DNA of 64,000 nt from Verrucomicrobiota bacterium. GTDB taxonomy: Bacteria > Verrucomicrobiota > Verrucomicrobiia > Limisphaerales > JADJPG01. The translations under genes were made by a program, and so were the position numbers. Position 1 is the stretch's first letter; each line of letters starts with the position of its first letter. The notes under the pieces are model-generated. The model did not search any database, was not told where the DNA came from, and saw nothing but the letters and a program-made list of their open reading frames with translations. This document shows, one piece after another, positions 26,015-34,296 of the stretch. The stretch lies in assembly GCA_016713365.1 (NCBI GenBank), contig JADJPG010000038.1:1-64000 (forward strand), given 5' to 3'.

Positions 26015-29000
26015 TTACTTGTTCAAAACTTCATCCAGGTTCATCAACTGGTTCGCCACCATCGTCATCGCGGCGAGCTGCGTCACCGGGACTTTATCCG
26101 ACGGCTTTGATTCGCCGACCGCGAGGAACTCCTTCGCGGCTTCGGGCTGTTTCTCGTAGAAGGCACGCATCTCGGCCAGCGTGCGCTTCACGATCGATTT
26201 CTCCTTCGACGTCAGCGAGCGGGAGAGAAGGTGCTGCGCCATTTCATCAATCGCATCCTCATCACGGCCCTTGCTGCGGGCGATCGCACCATCAGCCAGC
26301 ACACGCGCAGCTTCGACGAACTGCGGATCGTTCAACGTCGCCAGTGCCTGCAGCGGCGTGTTCGTGCGTTCGCGACGCACGGCGCACACCTCGCGGCTGG
26401 GCGCGTTGAAGATGTCCATCGAGGCCGGTGGAGCGGCGCGTTTCCAGAACGTGTAGAGACTGCGGCGATAGAGTCCCTCGCCCTTGTCGGCGGTGTATTT
26501 CTTCGTGTTGCTCTCGGGCATCGCCACGGCTTCCCAGATGCCGCCGGGCTGATACGGCTTCACACTCGGGCCGCCGACCTTCTCCTTCATCAAGCCGCTC
26601 GCGGCGATGGCGTAGTCGCGAATCATCTCGGCATCCATGCGGAAGCGCGGGCCGCGGCTGAGGAAACGGTTCTGCGGATCTTTCTCCAGCTTTTCGGGCG
26701 TGGTCTCGGCGCTTTGGCGATAGGTCGAGGAGGTGAGCATCATCTCGAAGAGGCGCTTCACATCCCAGCCGTTCTCCTGGAAGTCGACCGCCAGCCAGTC
26801 GAGCAGTTCCTGGTTCACCGGCGCGTCGCCTGTGCTGCCGAAATCTTCCGCCGTCTTCACGAGCCCGACGCCGAAGACTTCCTGCCAGAAACGATTCACG
26901 GTCACGCGCGCGCTCAGCGGGTTCTCTGGCGAATTGATCCACTTTGCGAGACCGAGCCGGTTCGTCGTCGCGCCCTTCGGCATCGCGTGCAACACTGCAG
27001 GGACGCCGCCAGTGACCTTGTCCTTCGGTTTGTCGTATTGACCGCGGAAGAGAATGTTCGCCATCGGCATCGAATCCTTTTTCTCCTGCTGGATGTGCGT
27101 CACCGGGTTGCGCTCGCGGATGGCGTCGCGCTCGGCCTTTAGCGCTTCGTTCTTCGCCACAAGACCGGTGTAAGTCTTGTCGCGCGTCGTGATCCAGTAA
27201 TCGAAGATCGCCTCGTTCTGTTCTTTGGTGCGCTTGTCCGCGGCCAGCGCGATGGCTTCGCGAATCGGCACCGCTTTCGCCAGCGTCTTCACTTCCTTGC
27301 TGGAGAGGCGGCGATTGTAGATGCGAAGATCCTGCACCCGGCCGCGCTCGAAGACGTGATCCTTGCTGCGCTGGCCGACGCGAAGCGGAGTCTCGGTGCG
27401 GATGGTGTCCTTGAGCGTATCGTTGTCGATCTTCACCGCCACTTCCTCGCCATCGATATACATGCGCACGCCTTTCGCCTTGCCCGAGCCGTCGTAGGTC
27501 ACGAACACGTGCTGGTAAACTTTCTCCTTCACGACATCCTCCTTCGTCGAAACGCGAATCGTATTCTCCGGCCACGAATGGACAATGTGCACGTTGTATT
27601 TGCGACCTTCCTGGTGCAGGTCCCAGCCGCGGAAATTCTTCTCCACCTCCATGCGGGCGATCACGCCAACGCCGGGGCCGGCCTTGCTCACGCGCACCCA
27701 CGCGCCGTAACTGAAGGCGTTGGTCTTCTCGAAATCGCCTGCGTCGCCGAAGTTCAGCGTCGCATCCTTCTTCAAGACAAGCGCCGGACCGAGCTTCCCG
27801 TCCGTCCACTCCTGCTCGCCCTTGAGCGGAATCCAGTGCGACGGACCCTTCGCGACGGTGACGCCGTTGCTCTCGCGCACATTGATCGCGGCATGCAGAA
27901 CAAGGTTGGAGATGTTCAGCTCAGCGTCGAGGTCGGCGCCCTTCGAGCCGGTGAGCCAGCCGTCGAACGCGGGCTTCGCTTCAGCGCGGCGAGCGGCGAT
28001 TTGGTTCGTCACGGAAGAAATCTCGCCTGGCAACGCCGTCCAGCGTGCGGCGTCCTCAGGCGTCTGCGGCACCAGAATGCTCGGCGTGGAATCCTTCACA
28101 TTGCCGTCCTTCGCGGACTGCGTCGTGTTCCGGAAGAATGCTTCCATGGAGTAAAAATCCTTCTGCGTGATGGGATCGAACTTGTGGTCGTGGCACGCGG
28201 CGCAGTTCATCGTCACGCCGAGCCACACCCAGCCGGTCGTGGTCACGCGGTCGTTCGCGTAGAACGCCTGATTCTCCTCGTCGATCGTTCCGCCCTCGTT
28301 GGTGGTGGGATTGCAACGATGGAAACCGGTCGCCGTCTTTTGATCGGTCGTTGGATTGTCGAGCAAATCGCCAGCGAGCTGTTCCATCGTGAATTGATCG
28401 AACGGCATGTTCTTGTTGAACGCTTTGATCACCCAGTCGCGATACGGCCACATCTCGCGGTAGTTGTCGAAGTGCAGGCCGTGCGTGTCCGCATAGCGCG
28501 CGGCGTCCAGCCAGTAACGCCCACGATGCTCGCCCCAGGCAGGAGTCGCCATCAGCCGGCGCACGAACTTCTCGTAGTAATCCGGTGACTTGTCTTTCAC
28601 GAACGCTTCAACGACTTCCGGCTTCGGCGGAAGGCCGGTGAGATCGAGGGACAGCCGGCGCGCGAGCGTGCGACGATCCGCTTCCGCCGCAGGCTTGAGT
28701 CCCTTGCTCTGGAGCTTGGCGAGAATGAACGCGTCGATGGGATTGCGAACCTTGAATCCGCTGGCTTTCGGCGCTTGGCACCGCAGGCTTCTCCGGCTTC
28801 ACGAACGCCCAGTGACCCTGCCACGGTGCGCCCGTGAGAATCCATTGGCGCAGCTTCTCCTTCTCCTCCGGCTTGAGCTTCTTGTGCGAATCCGGGGGCG
28901 GCATGATGTCATCCTCATCCGTCGTGATGACGCGTTGCCAGAGCTCGCTCTTCTCCAAGTTGCCCGCGACGATCGCTGGTCCGCGCTTGGCGGTCTTCTC

Positions 29001-29246
29001 GAAGAAGCCTTCCTTCGTATCGAGCCGCAAGTCGGCCTTGCGCGCCTTGGCATCCGGCCCGTGGCACGCGGTGCAATACTCGGAGAAGATCGGCCGGATA
29101 TCGCGATTGAATCCCACGGTGGATTCGGCGGCCGCGGCGGCGATTTGCGCGAACGCACTGACGGCGGCAATCAGGACAGCAGAGTGAAATCGCGCGTGCC
29201 GATGGACGGCTGGCGCGGTCAATGAAGGGCAATGACGACGGTTCAT
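26015..29246 (-). CDS. Secreted cytochrome c / DUF1549 / LamG / DUF1553 protein (one frameshift)
   Basis: About 1070 residues from ATG 29246, with a signal peptide in FHSAVLIAAVSAFAQIAAAA. Domains in order: a planctomycete-type cytochrome c (EYCTACHGPDAKARKADLRL, CxxCH haem site), DUF1549 (WGEHRGRYWLDAARYADTHG and a second CxxCH, NCAACHDHKFDPI), a LamG/concanavalin-like domain (NAFSYGAWVRVSKAGPGVGV), and C-terminal DUF1553 (LGLAKWINSPENPLSARVTV, NRFWQEVFGVGLVKTAEDFG). A frameshift near 28770 separates the cytochrome part (KPAVPSAESQ) from ASGFKVRNPIDAFILAKL; both flanks are conserved. The proteins are thought to work in envelope electron transfer or polymer attack, but this is not proven. Confidence 0.9.
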
Positions 29247-29415
29247 GACTTGGATGATGCGAACATGATGCAGACGCCCGAAGCTAGTGACAGCTTCAAA
29301 CGCGGGCGGGGCGGCGATTGGCTTTTTGCCAACAAAGATTGCCCAGCGCAACTCGATGGACAGGAACGTCGAGAATCTGCGTGCAGGCAAGTCGCGGATG
29401 TTTACGATGCGCGCC

Positions 29416-30327
29416 ATGCCGTCATCGTTTGATCAACTCATCGACGCGACCATCGCGCACATCGAGCAGCTGAAGGAACAAGGCGTTCGCCACCTGCAGG
29501 TGTCGCCCGAGGCCCTGGCGGGATTGCAATCCGCGCCCGCGACGGCCAAGCGCGCGATGGTTCCACCTCCGGCAGCCAGTGCCCCGGCACAGGCGCGAAC
29601 GTTTGCGCCCGTTGCTCCCGCGCCGGCTGCACCCATCGTTCGCCCCGCTCCGCAAAGCGTCCCGACGGTCGCCCCTGCAGCGCCGAAACCGGCGTTGGAC
29701 CCGCAAGCGAAGGCGGAGGCGATGCAAAGCCTGCGCGAACGGGCGCTGGCCTGCGTCAAGTGCCCGAACCTCGCGAGTTCGCGAACCAACGTCGTCTTTG
29801 GCGTAGGTGACATCAACGCACAACTGATGTTCGTAGGCGAAGCACCTGGAGCGGATGAAGACAAGCAGGGCGAACCGTTCGTCGGCGCCGCCGGTCAACT
29901 GCTCACGCGCATCATCCAGACGATGGGACTGAGCCGCGACACGGTTTACATCGGGAACATTCTCAAGTGCAGACCGGACACGCCGGGACAAACTTCGGGC
30001 AATCGCAAGCCCACGGCGGACGAGATGGCGACGTGCATTCCGTACCTGCACGAGCAGATCGATCTCATCCAGCCGCGCGTGCTGGTGGCGCTCGGCGCGA
30101 CGGCTGTTGAGGGATTGCTCGGCAAGACGGAGGGCATCACGAGACTGCGCGGCAACTGGCAGACGTATCGTGGCATTCCGCTGATGCCGACGTTTCATCC
30201 GTCGTATCTGCTCCGCAACCAGGCGCTCTCGGAAAAGCGAAAAGTGTGGGAAGACATGCTCGCCGTGATGACGCACCTCGGAATGCCGATCAGCGAGAAG
30301 CAGCGCGGTTACTTCTTGAAGGGTTGA
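29416..30327 (+). CDS. Uracil-DNA glycosylase (family 4/5-type, 4Fe-4S)
   Basis: Start chosen at ATG 29416 (MPSSFDQLIDATIAHIEQLK); in-frame ATGs at 29398 and 29407 are alternatives. A ~100-residue Pro/Ala-rich linker precedes the glycosylase domain. It contains motif 1 GEAPGADEDKQGEPFVGAAG, NILKCRPD and motif 2 HPSYLLRNQA. The four Fe-S cysteines of this group are placeable (two in CVKC, one in KCRP, one in ATCIPYL). The enzyme removes uracil from deaminated DNA to start base-excision repair. The low-complexity N-terminal extension resembles those of bacterial family 4 UDGs with an added helical domain. Divergent from the DUF1549 gene. Confidence 0.92.
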   Translation: MPSSFDQLIDATIAHIEQLKEQGVRHLQVSPEALAGLQSAPATAKRAMVPPPAASAPAQARTFAPVAPAPAAPIVRPAPQSVPTVAPAAPKPALDPQAKAEAMQSLRERALACVKCPNLASSRTNVVFGVGDINAQLMFVGEAPGADEDKQGEPFVGAAGQLLTRIIQTMGLSRDTVYIGNILKCRPDTPGQTSGNRKPTADEMATCIPYLHEQIDLIQPRVLVALGATAVEGLLGKTEGITRLRGNWQTYRGIPLMPTFHPSYLLRNQALSEKRKVWEDMLAVMTHLGMPISEKQRGYFLKG

Positions 30328-30384
30328 ACCGCCCAACGTCGTCGTGCCGTCCGTTCCGATTCGATCGCGAGTGGAGTCAGCTGG

Positions 30385-30633
30385 CTATTTCGAACTGCCA
30401 CGGGTTTCCGCCCACTTCGCCCGCAGGGCTGATTGCAGCTGGTTTCGAAAGGCAACGGGCAGCTCGTAGACTTCGCCCGCCTTGTAGAGGGTGATCGTTT
30501 TCCGGATGTTGTCCACGACCACCTGGCACGGATTACATCCCACGAGGTGCTTCTCGAACTGCTCGCAAACGCCGGGATCGATCCCGCCGTCCACGTATTC
30601 GTTCAGCATCGCCAGCAATTCTTCGCACTTCAT
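30385..30633 (-). CDS. Soluble zf-HC2 anti-sigma factor
   Basis: An 82-residue protein. An N-terminal zinc-binding anti-sigma domain is visible (MKCEELLAMLNEYVDGGIDP; then CEQFEKHLVGCNPC, giving the H-x3-C-x2-C core with an upstream Cys). A short helical tail (VAFRNQLQSALRAKWAETRG) follows, with no membrane segment. The lack of a TM helix marks it as a cytoplasmic ZAS-type anti-sigma factor that could respond to oxidants or metals through its Cys/His cluster. It is 38 bp downstream of an ECF sigma gene on the same strand, the normal sigma/anti-sigma pair order. Confidence 0.88.
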   Translation of the reverse strand: MKCEELLAMLNEYVDGGIDPGVCEQFEKHLVGCNPCQVVVDNIRKTITLYKAGEVYELPVAFRNQLQSALRAKWAETRGSSK

Positions 30634-30671
30634 AGGACTTGTTCCTTAGTGAGCCTAGATCGGCAATTCGG

Positions 30672-31313
30672 TTACAAACTCGCGGTTTCGACGTGTTGAT
30701 GAGGCTGGAAGCGTCTCTCCGGATCGCCAAACTTCTGTGTCAGCCGCTCGCGGAGTTGCAGCCGGGCGCGCAACAGGCGCACCTTTACGTTGGCCTCTGA
30801 AATCCCCAGTGCGTCCGCCGTCTCCTTCACGGAAAGCCCCTCCACGTCGCGAAGCAGGAAAATCGCCCGGTGCTTCTCATCCAGTTCCTGCAACGCCTCG
30901 TCGATGAGCCGCGAGGTTTCGTTCCGGCCGACCAATTGTTCGGGAGATTCACGCCAGTCCGCGATGTATTCCGGATGCGGAACCGTGTCGTAACCTTCCT
31001 GCGGTTCAGTGTTCGCCTCCAGCGACACAGTCGGCAATCCCTTGCGCTTGCGGATGACTTTCAACGCGGCGTGCGTCGCCACGCGCAGGAGCCAGGTGGA
31101 AAAACTCGCCTCCTCGCGGAAGCCATCGAGATGCTCCAAAGCACTGAGGAACGTCTGCTGCGTGACATCCTGCGCATCCTGCTCCTGCTGCACGATGCGC
31201 CGGGCCAGGGAATAGACCTTGCGCGAATACCGGCCCGCGAGCAGTTCGAAGGCTTCCAGCTCGCCCACCTTCACCCGCCGCACGAGTTCACCATCTGTCA
31301 CTGGCTCAGACAT
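30672..31313 (-). CDS. ECF-type RNA polymerase sigma factor (SigE-like)
   Basis: A 213-residue protein from ATG 31313 (MSEPVTDGELVRRVKVGELE). Sigma region 2 is complete: AFELLAGRYSRKVYSLARRI, EQDAQDVTQQTFLSALEHLD and FSTWLLRVATHAALKVIRKR. Region 4 (DEKHRAIFLLRDVEGLSVKE; ADALGISEANVKVRLLRARL) holds the DNA-binding helix-turn-helix that reads the -35 element. It is paired with a soluble zf-HC2 anti-sigma factor. It belongs to a different ECF group from the two kinase-linked sigma factors. Upstream on the same strand lies a secreted Cys-rich protein, which may be a target of the regulon (inference). Confidence 0.95.
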   Translation of the reverse strand: MSEPVTDGELVRRVKVGELEAFELLAGRYSRKVYSLARRIVQQEQDAQDVTQQTFLSALEHLDGFREEASFSTWLLRVATHAALKVIRKRKGLPTVSLEANTEPQEGYDTVPHPEYIADWRESPEQLVGRNETSRLIDEALQELDEKHRAIFLLRDVEGLSVKETADALGISEANVKVRLLRARLQLRERLTQKFGDPERRFQPHQHVETASL

Positions 31314-31417
31314 CGTTCCAACACAATGAACGAGCGCGGGCGAGACAACAAGCTCCGGGCGGCGCTCAGTCGCCACGCGACCCGAACACCGGACGGAGCG
31401 GAGCGAGTATCAGCCGG

Positions 31418-31999
31418 TCACTTACCACCACGCTGCGCGCAGCAAGCGCCCGCCGCCGCCTTCGCGCAACAGTTCGATGAGGACGCCGCACTGGATGCCG
31501 CAGGTTGCGTCAATGCCACGGGATGCGTCCGGTCATGGGCCTTCCAGCCGTCCTTGATAAACTCGGAGACAACCGCCGCGTGATTCTGCGCCACCTTCAC
31601 GGCCTCCGGCGTCTTTCCCGTCACTGTCATTTGCACGCCCTTCTTGGTTTTCGTGAATTTGTGTTTGATGTCCTTGTAGTGCGCGACGTATTCCGCGAAC
31701 GCCGGATCCCAGCGCCGCACCATCATCCCTGACTCCAGCCGCGCGCTCATCTGTTTGACGTGATCACGCATCGCGGCCACGACCTTCGGATCATCAGACT
31801 CCGTGGTGGCCACGTAGCCCTTCTCGGTTTTCTCCACCTTGCGTGTGATCTTCTCGTGGTTGTTGAACAACGTGTGAATGTTGGCGCGCGCTTCCGGAGG
31901 CATTCCTTGCGCACCCAATTGAGCCACACCCAACGTCATCGCGGAAACCAGTCCCGCCACCAGGCTTCCCCGCATCAGTTTCGTCATTCTCGCTTTCAT
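31418..31999 (-). CDS. Small secreted protein with Cys-rich tail, function unknown
   Basis: 193 residues from ATG 31999 (MKARMTKLMRGSLVAGLVSA then MTLGVAQLGAQG), a plain signal peptide. The mature chain has a repeated beta-alpha pattern: ITRKVEKTEKGYVATTESDD followed by a helix VAAMRDHVKQMSARLESGMM, then KFTKTKKGVQMTVTGKTPEA followed by a helix VKVAQNHAAVVSEFIKDGWK. This resembles two related halves. The C-terminus ends with Ser/Ala and Cys pairs (SSSNCC, AGACCAQ). I recognise the type as a conserved secreted protein but no function. Its Cys pairs and position next to a zf-HC2/ECF pair suggest a redox or metal link (inference). Confidence 0.7.
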   Translation of the reverse strand: MKARMTKLMRGSLVAGLVSAMTLGVAQLGAQGMPPEARANIHTLFNNHEKITRKVEKTEKGYVATTESDDPKVVAAMRDHVKQMSARLESGMMVRRWDPAFAEYVAHYKDIKHKFTKTKKGVQMTVTGKTPEAVKVAQNHAAVVSEFIKDGWKAHDRTHPVALTQPAASSAASSSNCCAKAAAGACCAQRGGK

Positions 32000-32143
32000 A
32001 AATGGTAAGTTTCGTTCGGTTTGTTCGTTGGGAACCAGATCAAGGTTCCCGCATGTCCCATTGCCGCCTCGAAGGATTGAGCCGCGAGGCTTTGATAAGT
32101 TACAAGGGCCGGCCAGAAGCAACGCGAGGCGAGCCGAAGCACC

Positions 32144-33307
32144 TCACGGCGCCTCGACTACAGTGCGCAGGAAAAGAATCTGATTGGTCCCAAGGTCGAC
32201 GCTCACCTTCGTTCTCCGCACGCCCGGACCGCTGGCGACAACCGACTCCTCTGCGTCACTCGCCTTCCGCCACGTCAAAAGATCGGTCGAGGTCAAGTTG
32301 TGGAACTGGAGATCGCCCGTCCCGGTGCGCCGGTACGCGGAAGTCGAAAGCCGGGTATACTCCCTCGTGACAAAAGCAGATTCCCATGCGGCAACACGGG
32401 GATTGAGGCCAAAGGCGTATTCAGCAAAGTTTACCAAGCCATCGTTGTCCGCATCGATTCCGGGAAGCCCAAGCGTTTCCCTTTCTTGTTCCAAAAAGAC
32501 AGCATCCCGCCACTCCTGATACGAAGCAAAGGCGCGCAGGCCAATCGCCTCACTGCTGGCCGGCCCGATTTCATAAACGTTCGTGGCGAGCACCCGGTAG
32601 TGGGCGACTTCAATTGGCGGTGTCGCGTCCGTGAAGGAAGTGGTGTTGGCGCTCACTTGACCGATTCGTTCCCAAACCAAAGAGCCTACCAGCCGTCGCT
32701 CAACCCAGAAGGCATTCTCGTTGTTCGCCGGATCGTTCCACGCGATTTCAATCTCACCATCATTGGTCGCAAGCAGGCTGAGCGTCGGCGCAGCCAAACG
32801 GGTGTAAAGCGGCGCAAGCACGTTGTTGAACGCCACGAGATGGTTGCGTGAACCATTCTGCAGGTTGTTGAAGACCGTGAGAATGACGCTGTCCCGCGTC
32901 GAGTCCATCGCCGTCTGGAGATCGCGGATGTCAACCTCCTCAATCAGAATACCGACCAACAACGCATCAATCAGCGAACGATTCCCTTTGGCCATCAGCT
33001 GATCGTGGAGCGCCTGGAGTTCCGGAATGGTAAACTTGCCGCGCTCCGCGGGCGTGGTATCAACCAGTGAGTAGGTGCGAATCAGCACGTCCACGCTGTC
33101 CATGTGCTGCTGCTCGGATTGCGTTCCGATGTTGCGAAAGATGTTCTGGCCCCACTTGTCATACAGGGCCAGATAGACATCGCGCGCCAGTTTCTCCTCC
33201 TGCTTGATGAAGAGAACATTCGTCGCATCCAAAGGCGTGATGGCGATTGCCGAGGAGACTAGAACCGCGGAAACAACCGCCCCTAAATACAGAGAGAGCT
33301 TTTTCAT
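32144..33307 (-). CDS. Secreted DUF2202 (ferritin-like) protein with Fn3 and calcium-binding tail
   Basis: 387 residues. A signal peptide (MKKLSLYLGAVVSAVLVSSA) is followed by a DUF2202 domain: LFIKQEEKLARDVYLALYDK, FRNIGTQSEQQHMDSVDVLI, and a later LIEEVDIRDLQTAMD / NHLVAFNNVL segment, giving the Glu/His pattern of a ferritin-like four-helix bundle. A fibronectin type III segment (IEIAWNDPANNENAFWVERR) follows. The C-terminus carries the Asp-rich calcium motif DADNDGLVNFAEYAFGLNP, which recurs in secreted proteins of this phylum. DUF2202 domains probably bind iron or act in oxidative protection, but the family is not well characterised. Confidence 0.85.
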   Translation of the reverse strand: MKKLSLYLGAVVSAVLVSSAIAITPLDATNVLFIKQEEKLARDVYLALYDKWGQNIFRNIGTQSEQQHMDSVDVLIRTYSLVDTTPAERGKFTIPELQALHDQLMAKGNRSLIDALLVGILIEEVDIRDLQTAMDSTRDSVILTVFNNLQNGSRNHLVAFNNVLAPLYTRLAAPTLSLLATNDGEIEIAWNDPANNENAFWVERRLVGSLVWERIGQVSANTTSFTDATPPIEVAHYRVLATNVYEIGPASSEAIGLRAFASYQEWRDAVFLEQERETLGLPGIDADNDGLVNFAEYAFGLNPRVAAWESAFVTREYTRLSTSAYRRTGTGDLQFHNLTSTDLLTWRKASDAEESVVASGPGVRRTKVSVDLGTNQILFLRTVVEAP

Positions 33308-33430
33308 ACCACCAGTATCGAACCGCCAACGGCGGAAAGGTTACGCCGGCCAGATCCGGCTCGTACGCCGCGGCGTCTGTTGTAACTATTCCGCGCCTGG
33401 CGGCTCCATTCATCGGGGAACTGGAAATCT

Positions 33431-33598
33431 ATGATTCTGAAACTCATGATCGGAGCAGCGGCGGGCGCGGCGCTGGGATTTGGTTACTACAAACTGGTGG
33501 GCTGCCCCACGGGCGCCTGCCCGCTCGTCCGCAATCCGTGGATTACCACTCTGTATGGCGCAACGATCGGGGCGCTGCTGGCCGGAAGCTCGCATTGA
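33431..33598 (+). CDS. Small DUF6132-like membrane protein
   Basis: A 55-residue protein missed by length cut-offs. ATG 33431 to TGA 33598 encodes MILKLMIGAAAGAALGFGYY, then KLVGCPTGACPLVRNPWITT and LYGATIGALLAGSSH. The CPTGxCP core with NPWITTLYG and two short hydrophobic helices matches small membrane proteins of the DUF6132 type, found next to rhodanese and thioredoxin-like genes in other bacteria. The two Cys could form a redox or metal site; no function is proven. It lies 14 bp before the 33613 gene, so they are probably an operon. Confidence 0.7.
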   Translation: MILKLMIGAAAGAALGFGYYKLVGCPTGACPLVRNPWITTLYGATIGALLAGSSH

Positions 33599-33612
33599 AC
33601 CAGCAGTGCTGA

Positions 33613-34059
33613 ATGCCCCGCACCGTTCACGTCATGAAACTCGCCGGCTCCATAACCAACCAGTTCCAGAACTTTCAGGTGCAAAACCTGTGTCAGCTGG
33701 TTCACCACGTGGAAGGACGCGGGCCGTTTATCGTGACGCAGGATGGCGCCGCCCCCGAGGATCCGCAGATGCGCGAATGCTCCTTCGTCCTGACTCGTCG
33801 CGGCACCTGGCTGCACTTCTATCTCTACCTCGCCCTTCCGGAAAAAGTCCGCGCAGCATTCACGCACTTCGAGACCGTTGCTGACGTTCTGAAAACCGCC
33901 GACTCACTTCCGGCAAACGTAACGATGGAGGACGCCGCTTCGCTGCAGAGCTTCCTCCGCGAATCCGGCTTTGAACCCGATGTCTCGGATCCAACGGGAC
34001 AAGCACTCCTTCACCAGGCGCGACAGCGTCATGCGGACGGGGAATTAGCCAAGCCATGA
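33613..34059 (+). CDS. Hypothetical protein
   Basis: A 148-residue protein with no signal peptide or membrane helix. ATG 33613 (MPRTVHVMKLAGSITNQFQN) or ATG 33634 could be the start. It has a beta-strand-rich first half (FQVQNLCQLVHHVEGRGPFI; CSFVLTRRGTWLHFYLYLAL) and a helical end (ASLQSFLRESGFEPDVSDPT). I recognise no family. It lies just downstream of the 55-residue membrane protein on the same strand. Confidence 0.6.
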   Translation: MPRTVHVMKLAGSITNQFQNFQVQNLCQLVHHVEGRGPFIVTQDGAAPEDPQMRECSFVLTRRGTWLHFYLYLALPEKVRAAFTHFETVADVLKTADSLPANVTMEDAASLQSFLRESGFEPDVSDPTGQALLHQARQRHADGELAKP

Positions 34060-34116
34060 GCCTTCGGCGTGAGAATCAGGAAAAGGAGAGGCGCTGCTGG
34101 AGACGATGGAAAGGAA

Positions 34117-34193
34117 TGGTGGGCCCACTCGGATTTGAACGGAGGACCAAACGATTATGAGTCGTCTGCTCTAACCAACTGAGCTATGGGCCC
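34117..34193 (-). tRNA. tRNA with CAT anticodon, probably tRNA-Ile2
   Basis: A complete cloverleaf reading leftwards. The acceptor stem GGGCCCA pairs with TGGGCCC; the D-arm is AGCTCAGTTGGTTAGAGC; the anticodon loop sits in GACGACTCATAATCGTTTGG with anticodon CAT; the T-arm is CCGTTCAAATCCGAG; and an encoded CCA end follows discriminator A. The anticodon stem (GACGA/TCGTT) and overall layout match bacterial tRNA-Ile2, whose C34 is changed to lysidine, better than elongator Met. Met is the alternative. No other tRNA is close. Confidence 0.9.
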
Positions 34194-34296
34194 ACTTTGG
34201 CTGGCTCGAAAGCTTTGCTGAACCATCTTGTATCGGAGAACCCCGCTGGCAAGCCGTTTTCCCGCATCGTCGCCAACCAGAAAACGCCCAGCGCGG

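Noticed and set aside
30246..30494. 82-codon + strand frame at the end of the UDG gene
   Set aside because: It overlaps UDG out of frame and runs antisense into the anti-sigma gene; no recognisable domain.
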